DNA from: Dimorphilus gyrociliatus
Taxonomy: Eukaryota; Annelida; Polychaeta; Dinophilidae
DNA: 64,000 bases
Direction of reading: 5' to 3'
NCBI GenBank assembly: GCA_904063045.1
Contig: CAJFCJ010000057.1
Span: 30,439-94,438, forward strand
Positions 21,801 through 36,574 of this stretch are shown here, in pieces. The notes below the pieces were generated by a model that made no database searches, was not told the DNA's origin, and saw only the letters and a list, made by a program, of their open reading frames with translations. Within the stretch, counting starts at the first letter, position 1, and each line of letters begins with the position of its first letter. A program made the position numbers and the translations under genes.

Positions 21801-24800
21801 AATTGAAGATCTTCACGCAACACTTTATAAGACACTACCAAGAATCTCATCATGGAGTGTTTTAAATAATATTAGTAAACAATCTTACAAGACTCTTACC
21901 TTTTTGGATTTAAAATATCAGAGTTTTAAGATTTTGGATGACAGTATTGGGTATTTGGAAAAATTAGAAAGTTTACATTTATCTTTCAATTTACTTCTTG
22001 AAGAGATAAGCCCTAAAATTGCTGATCTTCCTTTAAATCAAATACTTTTTTATAATTGTCCATCATTGAGAACACCTCCTAAGGTAATGGCTAGGTCAAG
22101 TGCAAAATACATTAAAAACTATATGAGAGCCCTAAGTAAGGGATTTGTGTCATGTAAAAGAACAAAGTTGATGCTAGTTGGCCTTGGCGGCGCTGGAAAA
22201 ACAAGCCTAGTAAATGCACTAACAGAAAGTAATCAAGAGAAAAGCGAAAAAATAGTGAAAAATACTCAAATTACAGATGGAATTTGCATTAAAAAATGGT
22301 TTATTAACTCTATTGAATATTCAATATGGGATTTTGCAGGACAAACAGTCTATTACAACACTCATCAGTTTTTTTTGTCAAATAGAGCTGTTTATTTTTT
22401 AGTTTGGAATGTGAGATCTGGAGAAGAGCACGCTGGTCTAGAATTCTGGTTAAATTCTATAAAATGTCATGCTCCTAAAGCTCCAATTTTCATTGTAGGA
22501 ACTCATATTGACCAGGTGCTCTTAATACAATTACAATAGGCCTATTAATTAAATATGGTTAATATCCAATCTTAGGTTGAAAAAAGTGAACTACCAGTAA
22601 AGAAATATCAAAAGAGATATGCACAAATAAAAGGATTTTACTATGTTTCTTCTCTTACTAAATTGGTTGCAAATTTATTTTTTTTACTTTTTCATTTTAT
22701 AGTTTGACATTTATAAACAAAAAACAAACTTTTAAACTGTACAAACAGGGTTTCAAAGAATTAGTTGATGCTTTATTAGAAATAACTTCAAAAGAAAAAT
22801 ATATGAACGAAAAAATACCAAGTCTTTGGTTAGACTTCGAAGAAGCTCTGTTTAAGTAAGTAAATATAAAAAATAATTAATATACACTTTAACCTTTGAC
22901 CCTAAAACAGAGAAAGTAAAACTTTAAATATAATTTCAATTGATAAAGCTATGGATAAAGCTTTCCACTGTGGTATAGTTGAAAAAGCTGAGGTTGATAT
23001 TAAATGTTTTTGCTTTACTTATCTCGTTCATTCATGTTCCTTGTACAGTTTTACCAAGCTGTTGAATTTCTTCATCAGTTGGGATCTGTTCTGTACTTTC
23101 AAAATGAATATTTAAGGAAAAAAATTATTATAAATCCTCAATGGATTGTTGATGTAATGGCTTGCATTGTTTCAGTTCATATAAATCCAATTAAAGTTTG
23201 TAACTTTTTAAAATTTTTCATATGTAGAAAGGATTTTTTGTTATTTTTTAATAATGTAGAATGGAAAGTTGTTACATGATGACTTGAGTAAAATTTGGCC
23301 AGAAGAAACGTACTCTAAAGATCTTCATCAATGGCTTTTACGTTTAACTGAAGAGTTTGATTTGACATTTTGCTTAAAAAATGAAATGGCTAGTTTAGTT
23401 CCCTGTCTTCTTCCTGATGTTGAACCAGACGTAATAATTTAATAAAATATTAATTAATAATTGATATATTTTCATTCTGTCATAAAAAATATTACTCAGG
23501 ATTTTTGGGAAGAAGAACCTTTAAAGGAAAATGAAGTGCAATCTAAGATGATGCTCAATTTTGATTATCTGCCATTTGGTCTTTTTAACAGAGCTCAAGT
23601 TAGACTTTATCAGTTTGGCGATGAATCTCTAATCTGGAAATCTGGCTCTTTTTTGAGAAAAAATGGTCACAGGGGTATTTTGAAGAAAACCAGGTAGGGC
23701 TTTTTGTTTAATATTATCATTTCTATCATTTACCAATATATATATATATATATAATTGTTAAGCTTATCAAGCATTCTTATGGAAGTTAGAGGATTAAAA
23801 CCTGAAAATGTACTTTTTCTTGTCCATGAAGTATTTGAAACATTAATTGCAGAGTCATTTGAAGGAGTTCAATTTGATTTTAAAGTACCTTGCCCTGAAT
23901 GCATTTATCAAAATTTGCCAGATCCTAGTATGGTCAAAGCAGTGAGAATAAGAAGGGCACTACAGTTAAAAATTCCTTTTATGCAATGCACTCGCAATTT
24001 CCATACTGTGTCAATAACTCAACTTCAAAGTAAATTTGCCTATACAAAGCTTTTTATAGTAAAATAATGACGTTATCTGTTCACAATTAGATATGTTACC
24101 TCCTGAGAGCAGTGAAGAATTAGACATGCATCTACAAAGTGCTGTTACAGAGTTAAAGAAGATACAACCAGGCCCATTAACAAATGTAGTAATGTTATAT
24201 TGTTTATCTGACGATCCTCCCAGTGAATTAGACAATAACAGCTATGTTTCTGCAACAAAAATAAAAAACGAATTAGAAAAATCAAACTTTTCAATGTAAG
24301 GTTTTTCTTTCTATTTATAAAAGTTTAATTTTTAAATTCTTTTTTAGAAAAATGTATAATGATTCTTGTGAAAGTTATTTTGAAGAGGCAATAGCTTCAT
24401 TAAAATCTACACAAGTGGTACTCACACTAATGACAGATGATTTTGTTAAGAATACTACTTGTAGAAATTTATTCATTTACGTGAAAAAGAATTTAGTAAA
24501 GCAAAATCAATTAATTTTAATTAAGAAGAGTGATAAATGGAAAAAGCATACAGATGTTGGAATGTTATGCTCGGATGATGTAAGTAAACAATTTTTTTGG
24601 TCCAAAAGAGGTTTAAAGATGGTTGACAATCTTTTTCTTAAAGATCTTTTTTGATATTTTTGATTAATGATTTCAGTTAAAAGTTAGTATATCTTATAAA
24701 GTGATTTTTTAAAACCTAAAATATCATTCGATTGGGAAGGTCAACTGTCATTTTAACCTATTTAGAAAATGACTATTATTTCAAAACTTCCTACCTATTT

Positions 24801-26290
24801 AGTTATACATCAACATGCAAAACATTGAGAACTTCAACTCAAAAATGAATGATTTGAAAAATTCATTAAATATCAATTCGAAATCATCTACTGAATGGCA
24901 GCCATGTTTTATAAGTTATTGTTGGAGTAATTCTCAAATGGCTATAAATAGAGGGACAAAATTAAATGAAAAGGCACTTGGTAAAACAGATCCAAGACTA
25001 TTGAAAGAAAAGCTTGAAGAAGCTGGAATTAAATGTTGGATGGATATTGAACAAGTAAATAGAGGTGGTTTATTTCAAGATATTGCTGAAGGTTTAAAAA
25101 AAGCTAAAATTGTTGTGGCCTGTGTATCAGATGAATATGTTTCATCTAAAAATTGCCAGATGGAATTCCGCTTTGCAGCTATTACATTGAGATTACCAAT
25201 TATTCTTGCTATTGTTGGAACTGGTAAGAATTGGATCAAATCTGAAATTGGAATGATATCTCTACAATATCCAAGAGTTGACCTTCAAGAGAGAGATACT
25301 AATGTTGTAGAAATTGTTGACTTTGTCAAAGAAAGGCTTTCTACAGAAAAATTAGACGAAACTATAAAAAGTAACAAGGATACAAATCATGAAGAATTTG
25401 CTGAACTTTTAGAATTAGCAGAACGGAAGCTACTAAGACAATTAACTATTTTACAAAACTTATCCAGAGGATCAAATTTTCCACATATTCCAATATTAGA
25501 TTTCTCTCCAAATTCAGATGAAAATTCCATAATGGAATATTATTTTCTCTTCCTTTGTGAACACGATCAGGTAAGGGTCAGTAAATATTAATTTCAAATA
25601 TATTATTAAGATTATGCTCAGGGTTGGCATCTGCCCGATAATCACCAAGTTATTAAATGGAATGTTCCATTTAAAAGCGAAGAAGCTGAAAAGCATTTAA
25701 GAGAATGGTCTGCTTATTTGGTTAGAATTTATGCCATTCTCCAGTACAGTCACATTCAACTACATGTACTGAGGAGTAAAGAAGGACAAAGTTTTCTTGA
25801 GCAGTTGCAAACGACCCTTTCAAAGAAAAGCTTCAGAGATAGCTATGTATCTCTGTTGGAATCAATAGCAAATAAAATGGATCATCAATATAACACTAGT
25901 CTGCCAACTAGTTTAGCCAAGTGTCAGATATACAATGGAAAAATTCTATGGTTGTGCAACTATCACCAAAAACAACCAAGAGTAACAATCCTTCAGTCAG
26001 ATGAAACAAATTTTACTAAGGATTCTAAGACAAATAAGGAAGAAGTACTACTTGAAAAAATTAAAGGACAGAATGAGCATGGAATTGTAAAGGAAGAAAC
26101 TTCTCAATATTTAGAAAATAAAGTTTTAAATAAAGAGGAAAAGAAAGAAGAAAAATTGATTAAAGATGATACAGACAATTCAAATAAAACGGCAGCAAAA
26201 AGTCAAGAAGAAAAGGAAAAAAAGAAAGTTATCAATGACCTAATTAGTAATGGAGGTAGAGCTAAGAGTATAGCTTGTGTAATCTGTTAA
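15107..26290 (+). CDS. Giant multi-exon gene: IFT54-like CH, degenerate Roc-COR, LRR-Roc-COR, tandem TIR
   Basis: About 30 small exons with introns mostly 50-70 bp can be chained from the ATG at 15107 to the TAA at 26288. Order: CH-like domain of the IFT54/TRAF3IP1 N-terminus (15107-15817); a Roc-like region without a P-loop (16,350-17,300); a COR-like region (17,700-18,790); an orphan region (18,860-21,160); LRRs, then an intact Roc GTPase with P-loop G-L-G-G-A-G-K-T-S and W-D-F-A-G-Q (exon 21204-22515); COR (22,577-24,030); a weak TIR (24,090-24,580); a clear TIR (exon 24803-25570); and a last exon 25622-26290 with a charged, low-complexity tail ending C-V-I-C. Phases agree at each junction I tested (15229/15285, 15638/15698, 24579/24803, 25570/25622). 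Roco proteins are large GTPase scaffolds; the TIR pair suggests immune or NAD-related signalling. It may instead be two genes split near 21 kb. Confidence 0.7.
15365..15533. repeat. Small inverted-repeat element inside an intron
   Basis: The second intron of the giant gene is far longer than its neighbours because it holds an element with AACAGAAAACGTCGCCAA at the left and TTGGAGACGTTTTCTGTCG at the right, an imperfect inverted repeat. The right-end motif (GACGTTTTCTGTCGCATCC) recurs as GGACATTTTCTGTCATATCC at about 52,786, and similar motifs are arrayed at 53,195-53,275, so it is a dispersed MITE-like family. Confidence 0.55.
16350..18790 (+). other. Domain: degenerate Roc-COR module, no P-loop
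   Basis: The exons at 16,679-16,900 and 16,969-17,090 resemble the switch and core of a Roc domain: W-T-F-Y-D-C-Y-E stands where W-D-F-A-G-Q would be, then S-L-F-I-I-P-F-N-L and L-P-V-V-I-F-I-G-F-G-T-K. No G-x4-G-K-[ST] is found upstream. The region from 17,700 fits COR: G-H-I-V-L-L-R, W-F-V-A-N-P-K-W-F-T-N-L (compare I-I-N-P-Q-W-I-V-D-V in the intact copy), and a segment near 18,660-18,780 that parallels the intact COR segment at 23,780-23,870. It therefore looks like a second Roc-COR that cannot bind nucleotide. Confidence 0.5.
21204..24030 (+). other. Domain: LRR, intact Roc GTPase and COR
   Basis: The large exon 21204-22515 encodes about seven LRRs (L-K-S-I-A-L-K-N-C, L-E-N-L-H-I-M-N, V-T-N-L-H-L-N-D, L-K-F-L-N-L-G-G-N, later L-E-S-L-H-L-S-F-N). 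It continues with Roc: P-loop G-L-G-G-A-G-K-T-S, switch II W-D-F-A-G-Q, and T-H-I-D as the G4-like motif. COR follows in short exons to about 24,030, including L-G-S-V-L-Y-F and I-I-N-P-Q-W-I-V-D-V at 23,060-23,155 and L-P-F-G-L-F-N-R near 23,570. All nucleotide-binding motifs are present, so GTP binding and COR dimerisation are expected from the family. Confidence 0.85.
24090..25570 (+). other. Domain: tandem TIR domains (first degenerate, second canonical)
   Basis: First TIR, exons about 24,091-24,296 and 24,347-24,579: V-V-M-L-Y-C-L-S-D at its strand A and V-V-L-T-L-M-T-D-D-F at strand D, but no Y-x-S-x-x-C-x-x-E. Second TIR, exon 24803-25570: C-F-I-S-Y-C-W-S-N-S, K-C-W-M-D-I-E-Q, I-V-V-A-C-V-S-D-E-Y-V-S-S-K-N-C-Q-M-E-F. 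The Glu in that last motif sits where the catalytic Glu of NAD-cleaving TIRs (SARM1, plant TIRs) lies. Strand order and spacing fit; activity is inference. Confidence 0.75.
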
Positions 26291-27149
26291 AACATAGCAA
26301 ACTATATCAGATGTATACCATTTAATACATATGTTATTATTATAGAAAATGTAATTAAAAGTGAATGAAAAAAAGAGCCAAATACAATAAATATATTTAA
26401 AAGGGAGTCAATATAAGTGAAAATAAGGAAGTAGTGTGTTCCTCGTACTTAAATTCAAATCACGTGACATACAATCAAAATGTTTATATTTTGCAATTAA
26501 GATGGCAGGAGACTGTTTAAAAAATTTCCAGCTTTCCATATGATTTCTGGTTGTTTGATGCCTTCAATATCAAATAACAAATTTTCTCTTGGGAGGTTTA
26601 GGCCTATCCTCTCTTTCCCATTACCTTGATCCTAAATTGGAGGAAACAATTCATGTAATTCTTAAATAAACTGAAAAATACAGACGTAATAAAGAAAGGA
26701 ATGTGTGCTTATATCTATTAATGATAAATTCAAATCTTGCATAATATCAAGACCTCTAAAAATGGTTAAGCTTGTCCTAAACAACTCAAGATTGTTTTCT
26801 GGACAGAATTTTTTAGCTTTTATATAATTTTGAAAATAGATAACAAAAATATCAAACATTAAACCAAATTCATAACATTTTTTATAAAGTTGAACAACTG
26901 AAATTGAAGAAAGTGTGGAATAAAAATTGTAATAACAGGTTAAAAAAGATGGACAAAATGGGACATGAACTTTAACCTTTCATGTACATTTTCCATAAAT
27001 AGAGACATTATCAAATAATACATACTTTTAAATTTATAATTTTTCATTACATCATCTTTAATTGCTTTACTGAAAGGAAGAATGAGGTAAATTTTAAATT
27101 AAAAAAAAAATTGGAAGAAGAGATTCTCTTCTGACATGGCACTTAATAT
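26291..27149. other. Intergenic between convergent genes
   Basis: AT-rich 3' flanks of the giant plus-strand gene and of the minus-strand receptor. Several AATAAA-like words (for example near 26,387) could serve as polyadenylation signals. No exon supported. Confidence 0.4.
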
Positions 27150-29420
27150 TTACTTGTATTTTGTCTTATTTGTTATCCATATGTAATTAATGTTAATTTG
27201 AGAATAAACAAAAGGATTTACAACAGAGTTTATTGACAAAGATAAAATGAATGCCCAAATGTAGGTGCTGTGTGTTAAAATACTCTTTTCAAAACATGCC
27301 ATAAAACCTAGAAGTAATTTTTTTAAATCCTTAAAAATCATGAAAAAACAAATTTCATTTTTTAATAAACTAACTGAAATAGGATAATGGCATCCATGTG
27401 AAAATATTTGACAAGACAATAATTGTTCCCATCTTGAAAACTCTTCGGAATCTTTTACTCTTTTCAATTGGTGACAGTATAAAGCTCTGCTTCATAATGA
27501 AATAAAGAATTCGACAGTATAAAATTAATATTGTTACGCAATTTATCGAAGTGAAAATCGTAAAAACGAAAACTGAATATAGCCATCCTTCCGGTTTTTC
27601 ATTTGTTAAATGCAATGAAAAGCATACTTGATATCTTGAATAGTAGGCCTGAAAAGGGAAGAGAGATCGATTAAACAGCAAGTTAACTAGCATTCATTTA
27701 TATAAAAAAAACAATGCATTTTCAAAATACATACATTAAACAGCCAATATGGCAAAAACGATATAAATAAAGATGATAATGTAAAGATAGATATGATTAT
27801 TAATGATTTTGAAAGTGTTGTATCAACAAATTTTAAGCCATTTTTAACCATAGAAAACTTTTGGCATGTTATTAATAAAATACTAAATTGTGATAGAATT
27901 GATGAGAAACTAGCCAATAGTCCAGCAGTTGTGCATAATCTACCAGTTTGCCAATTCTCTGCCTCTTCAATGTATCTACTAGAAACCAGTCTATCTTGAA
28001 CTCCTATTATCAGAAAATAGATACTAAACAGCAACTCCGAGAAGTAGAGTAGTATTTGATATCTATGAATGCTTTTCTTTATCTTATTCAGTGATGTTGC
28101 CAAGCAAAAACTATTCAAAATGAAACTGATTAATGAAAAACTGTTGGCAAAAACTGAAAAAATTGCAACACTTTGAAATATGTTAAAGGTTATAATTTTT
28201 TTAACCAAACTTTTGACCTACTTTTCAAAAAATTTGAATTAATCATCTCTCCGCATGAATGCGTATCCATTATCTTTGGTATGCATTCTTCTATATGGAA
28301 ATTCTTAATAAAACAACAATACTTGTACTTGTCACTTATTAGTCTTTTTATTGATTTTAAATTTTTAAACACTTTTTCAACAGGTTCCCTAAATTTGAAT
28401 TTTACATTTTTCATATGCATTTCTTGTAAATTCTTCAAATTATCAAAACATTGCTCGCATATTTCAAATATATTTGAATTTGAAATATTTAAATACTTCA
28501 ATTTGATTGAATTTTTAAACAAATCAGAAGAGATTTTTTGAAAATGATAAAATTTTAATGTCAATCTTAAAAGTGATTTTTTAAAGACATTAATACCAAT
28601 TTCTGTTAATCTACTCTCAATTAGAACAATATTTTGAATTAAATTTAAAAATTTAAAAGTATCCGAATGTATAAAGGAAATAGAATTTTTTGTAAAATTT
28701 AAAGCAACAATGTTATAAAAATTTCTGACAAACTTGATATTTTTTAAATTTCCATTAAAAACAACTAATTTTATTAATTCAAAATTATTGATATTTGTTA
28801 ATAAATTAACAGTTGGAAATGCTTGAAAATTTGAAAATTCAATTATTTTCCATGTATTTGTTAGATTGCTTGAAATATTCATTGCTTTCCAACAAGAGAT
28901 TTTTATAAATTGATTGCACAAACAATTCATTGGGCAATCAACGTTATCAAGATTTTTATCTTCATTATCATGAAGTGGACAAGTTTTTTCGTTGTTTGTC
29001 AGAAATACATTATGGAATCTACATTTGAATAAATCTTTTGCAATTATAATTTCTATTTTTAAAAATTCAAAAGATATCTTTATTAAATAAAATTTCAAAA
29101 GAAAAGTATTTTTTATAAACTTTTATCACAATTCTCTTCATCTTCGCCAAAAATACATTGCGCAATACCATCACATACTAATTCTTTTAAAATACAATAT
29201 CCTAGTTCGCTTAAATGCTGTGGAGTATAGAAATGTATTGAATTCTATTCAAAGACTTATCATTTACATTTGTTCTACAAAGGAAGTCTTTGATTGAGTT
29301 ACATTCTTGTTGGCATAAAGAAATCATATGCCCGTAAAGTGAATTACCTTCTTTCAGATTGAAGAATGTATAGGAAATAGAACATACTGGTAGAAAGGAA
29401 AATGAATTTATAGGCTTAAT
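27150..29420 (-). CDS. LDL-A / LRR-containing class A GPCR (seven-helix half of the receptor locus)
   Basis: Exons inferred on the minus strand: short Cys-rich exons at about 29,260-29,390 and 29,120-29,213 (LDL-A: L-V-C-D-G-I-A-Q-C then G-E-D-E-E-N-C), LRR exon 28218-29034, TM1-TM4 exon 27735-28170, TM5-TM6 exon 27375-27648, TM7 exon 27150-27307. Introns are 46-86 bp and phases agree. The LRR block has an N-cap (C-P-M-N-C-L-C) and a C-cap (Y-C-C-F-I then C-I-P). TM3 ends near L-I-T-C-Q-K-F in place of D-R-Y, TM6 has T-W-M-P, and TM7 has N-P-F-V-Y. Architecture matches the relaxin-receptor/GRL101-like branch of LRR-GPCRs. Ligand unknown. It lies directly downstream of the ectodomain block 29,630-34,004 and may share its transcript. 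Confidence 0.75.
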
Positions 29421-29629
29421 TCACAATAGAATACTCTATTCATTTACAATTATTTTCCTCAATTGATGAGATCATTGAATCTGTACAATGTTTAAAATTA
29501 AGTAATGATGATAATATAGATTATAAATAATGATAAAATTGGATATTTAAAACTTGTTACAGCTTTCTCTGTTAAACAAAATTCTAAAATTGTTTTGGTA
29601 TGAAAACATTTCAATTTTTAAAATTTTTC

Positions 29630-32600
29630 AAATAATTTCAATTCGCAACAAATGATATTATCATCAATAAAAATTTTCATTAAATCTAACATTTCATTAT
29701 CTATCAGAAATCCTTTCCAATTTGCATTTGCAATAAACGCTTGGCGAAAGTCTATATCTTTTAATAGGCCTAGATAGATAGATATTTCAAATGATCAATT
29801 TCTCTAATCCTATTAAAACTTATAGTTAACAATATCAAATTATTCATATTTCGAAATTGGTTGAAATTGATATAAGATAAGGAATTCTCCGATAAATGAA
29901 GATATCTTAAATCTTTTAGATACTTTAAAGAATTTTCTTTGATTTCTCTTAGAAAATTTCTTCTTAAATCTAAACTTTGTAAATTAATTGGAAATAAGAA
30001 ATCTAATGAAAATCTCTTATCAAATTTGTCATATTCAAAATTGTTATCATTCATTTTCAATTCAATTAGATTAACAAACAATTCTAGATATACATTTTGA
30101 AATTTACTATCAATTTTTCCACTTTGAACAATTAGACTGGTTACAGAATAGAATTTCTGTTCACATTTTGAAATTGTCAACTCAGTTAAGTGTAATAAAA
30201 ACACGGATTTAAAAACTTTTAGTTTCATTAACTCATCGGATGAAAAAGTAGATTTTTGACAATGAATTTTGTGGGAGAAGAGACAATTACAGTTTTGTAT
30301 ACAGCTGGTATTTTCACAATATAATTCATCTATTCCGTTTCGACAATCATAAATACCATTGCAAACTTTCAGCAGGCTGATAAATGATATCCTTGATTTG
30401 CAAGAAAAGAATCCTTTAGGTTTAAATTTATCTGTTGGTGAATTCAAATAGGAGTTATTTTTAGTATAAGTAATTCATATTTTCTTCATATAGGACTTTT
30501 CACAGGTCATAAGGAGGAAGGGAAAAGAAAGGAAAGTAATAGGAAACGGTGTTAATATATTTAAATTTAACAAATAATCATTCCCTTCCGTCCCTATGTC
30601 TGTTTCTTACAGCAATTCACTTCATCATCGCCCAATGGACAATGTTTTACTTCATCGCAAATCAGCTTGATATCAACGCAATATTGATATCTTTTACAAC
30701 TGTATTGTCCCAATGTACACTTCTTTCTAATGTTACAATTGATATATTCTTCGCCACTCTTTAAAGGATAAAATACCAATGTTTCAACACTGTCATATTT
30801 TATCTCACATGTTTCGCTGTAAAATTGTTTGTCTAAATATGATTTATAGACAGGAAAGGATTAAACCTATATTTCTGGCTAAAATCTCCAATGTTCATAT
30901 CAATCTGAAAAAGCTTATAATCGCTAAAAGTTTCATTTCTGCAAACTTCTCTACTCTCATCACTGAAATCGATGCAATTTCTCTCACTATTGCAATATTT
31001 ATCTGCCATGATGCATTGATGATTTTTGCATTGTCTACAAGCAATATATTATATTCGCTGCTCAATTTCCAATGTTTAAACTCTTTAATTTCCAAGTCAA
31101 CTTTTACCTTTGACCTTTACTTTCAATACAATTTTCAAAGTCTACAAAAATAATTTGGATTACAATTTATTTGGTCTCGAAATAATTTATTCGAAAAGTA
31201 GAGGATGTTGATAAATTACAGCAAAATTGTTCATCGGAGTAATCATTGCAGTCATTCACAAAATCACAAACAAATGTGGAAGAGATGATTAGGGAATTCT
31301 TACAGGTGAAATAATTGATATTCGAACAATTCGTTTCATCTGAATTATCTTCGCAATCATCAATTCCGTTACACAAATATCTGCTATTGATACAGATTGA
31401 TAGAAATCTACAAAAGAAACCATTCCGACTGTTATATTCCATTTCAATATCTAAATTGGCATTGGGTTCAATTATTCGAAAACTGTCTCCTAAGAAGAGA
31501 TTTTAAAGTAAAAAATGTAGTTTATAGAATGTTTTTCTTCTATTGTTAAACACGAACTGGCATGTAAAACTTTTTCACAGATAATACCGCTCTTACCCAA
31601 AAGATGTGTGCAAATGTTGAACTTATAATAAAGCTCTGAGTTATCATTCCTTGTAACCTCCATACAAATGTATCCGTCATTCGTTGAATAAAAAAATTTC
31701 CTTTTTCATATGAAGCATATAAAGTTTCTTATTTAATTAAAAGTCATATCAATTAGCTTACATATTTTGAAAATTCATAAGTACAATAAGAAAATTATTG
31801 ACTGATAAAATTTGGAATTTTTGGGCTATATTCTTTTCCAGTTTATAAACTATACAACAAAAAAATCAATATATAAATATTTTCGTTTTTTAGTCATTAA
31901 AATGTAATTTTGCAAAAAGATGCCTGAATTGTGAATCTGTTCATTTTTAAAATAGAATATAGGATCGAAATTGAAGACAATATTGATATCATTAATGGTT
32001 TTAAGAGCAAAAATTTCCAAATTTCTTTGCCGACAAAATTCTATTGTTTTATTCAAGTTGTATAAAAATTGAAATGAAAAGGAATAATAGCAAATTGAAT
32101 TGAATGATATTTCTTTTGCTGAATCTTGAACTTGAGGGCAATCTGTTTGAGGGAAAGAGTATGATTGGAATCGGTAGGGAAGTGAGAAAATATTATCTAC
32201 CTAACGTCTCTTCACTCAGACATATTAAATTAACACTTATGACGTAAGGACTAAATAAGTTAAAATCACTCGTCTTTTTTGGAGAACAATCTGCGAGCGT
32301 TTTTATTCCAGCACCAAGACAATTAACTAATAATAGAACTTTCCTAATTTTTTCAACTTTTTCAAATTCATTCAAAATCTCTCCGTTTCCGTAACCGAAT
32401 TGTTTACAAAAAAGCTAATGTTTTTCTTTGCATTAGAACAACAAAAAATCCCATTAATTAATTAGTTTAATTACATTGGCATTCAATTTTGAAAACTTTT
32501 CACTAGAAACTAACCACCATTGATTTTGTTGAAAAATTTCCAAAACGCCACAAATAGTATCAAAATCATTAGAATTTTCAGATGTTTTATCAGAATTTCG

Positions 32601-34004
32601 TATTCTAAATTGAAAAGCTAAAAAGTGTTTTTAAAGAGACAAACAATTTGAAAAGATTGATTCAAAATTATTAAATACAATTTGTTTTGAATTCTTTATA
32701 TAATTCACCAAATTTATCAGCGAAATTCACTTTTATTAACCGTTTTTTATCAATATTCACAATTTCATCTCTACATTTAATGAAATAAATCAACGATCTC
32801 TTATCATGTCTTTTATAGCATTTTCTTTTATCTATCCTTTCCGGATATCTTTCAATTTGAAAGAGTTTACTATTCTCATAAAAACTATAATCGTATTCGT
32901 TATCTGGAATTTTATTGAATCGTTCACAAGTTGAAATGTAGAAGGAATTAAAACTTCGTCCTAGATTTTATTGAATATTTGAATAAGAAAGAAAAGTACT
33001 GTCTTTCAATTCTTTCTTTTTATAAGGTAAAAACATATTTCCAAATTTAAAACAAAGAATTTCCTTATCATTGAATTTTTCCAGAGAATTAAAGAAAAAA
33101 TATGATAATGGTAATAATCTCTTTTCATTAATTTCAATTATGCTATAACAATCAATTAGACAATTCATCCACAACTCTTTTCTTCTTATCTCAATATCTA
33201 TATCTTTTGATAGGAATGCAATATAGTCTTTATTGCTAGGTAGAGGGTTTTCGTAATGTTTCTTATTTAAAGAATAGACATTTCGACATAGAAATATCAT
33301 TTTCTCATTGTAATTTTTGCTTTTATTTACGCAAACTCTGTAAGATTTTTGAAAAATTCTTGCATAAACTTCACGCTTTTCTATAGTCTGAGAGTAGAAA
33401 TCTAAATGAGATAACCTTCCATTATTTTCTTAATTTAACATTAATTTATTATCTATTTTTTCATGTTTTTTTTTTTACATGTTTGATTTATTTTCATGCA
33501 TAAGACGGTCATTGGTGAATCTCCATCTATTGAATAAACGTATTGACAATCATCCTTTTTACATTTAAATGACAAATGACAATTGGTATTAATGGACATT
33601 TTGGCTTAAATTGATCAATTTTTATTTCTTTGTTATAGTTTTCCACGAATATGTTGACACTACTCACGTAGTAGAAAAACGCTAAACAACGAATCGTAAC
33701 CCATTCGATTGCATAAGTGTTTACCGTGAAAATATGTTTGTATTTTGCTTTGTGTATCGAAACAAATGTTCTTTTCCAATATTTGAATAAATCCATAACA
33801 AAATTCACGATTGCATTTATGCTTTTCAGGGTGGAAATTCATTATCCAACTTTTCTGAGGATTTAATATTATCCTTCCTTTCTCTGTATATTTATTGAAT
33901 ATTTTCTTTCTCTTTGAACATCCTCTCCTTCTATAAAAGGCTGTAGCACTTTCATTTAATATTAGTAGAAGAAAAATTCCAAAAAAACACTTATGATGGA
34001 TCAT
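29630..34004 (-). CDS. Receptor ectodomain: signal peptide, SRCR-like, C-type lectin, LDL-A repeats, LRR
   Basis: Exons run from the Met at 34004 (signal peptide H-K-C-F-F-G-I-F-L-L-L-I-L-N) through a donor at about 33,668. SRCR-like sequence follows: H-L-C-N-R-M-G-Y-D near 33,700, G-V-L-E-I-F-Q-Q-N-Q-W near 32,540, and the typical end L-V-N-C-L-G-A-G-I-K-T-L-A-D-C at 32,270-32,320. A C-type lectin domain spans about 32,130-31,600 (I-C-Y-Y-S-F, I-E-F-C-R-Q, ending G-I-I-C-E-K). At least five LDL-A repeats follow: two at 31,167-31,442 (D-N-S-D-E-T-N-C), one near 30,980 (D-F-S-D-E), one at 30,600-30,700 (G-D-D-E-V-N-C) and one near 30,350. LRRs lie at 29,770-30,300, with a C-cap-like I-I-C-C-E-L near 29,650. 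No helices follow this LRR block, so it either joins the GPCR exons below 29,420 or is a duplicated ectodomain that lost them. Some exon joins are unresolved. Confidence 0.6.

Positions 34005-36574
<2,570 letters not shown>

Noticed and set aside
27320-27380. Apparent frameshift between TM6 and TM7 of the LRR-GPCR
   Set aside because: A normal 65-bp GT...AG intron (27308-27374) restores the frame, so it is an exon junction.
29098-29250. Stop codons between LDL-A and LRR of the GPCR
   Set aside because: They fall inside a plausible short intron between an exon ending after G-E-D-E-E-N-C and the exon starting at 29034.
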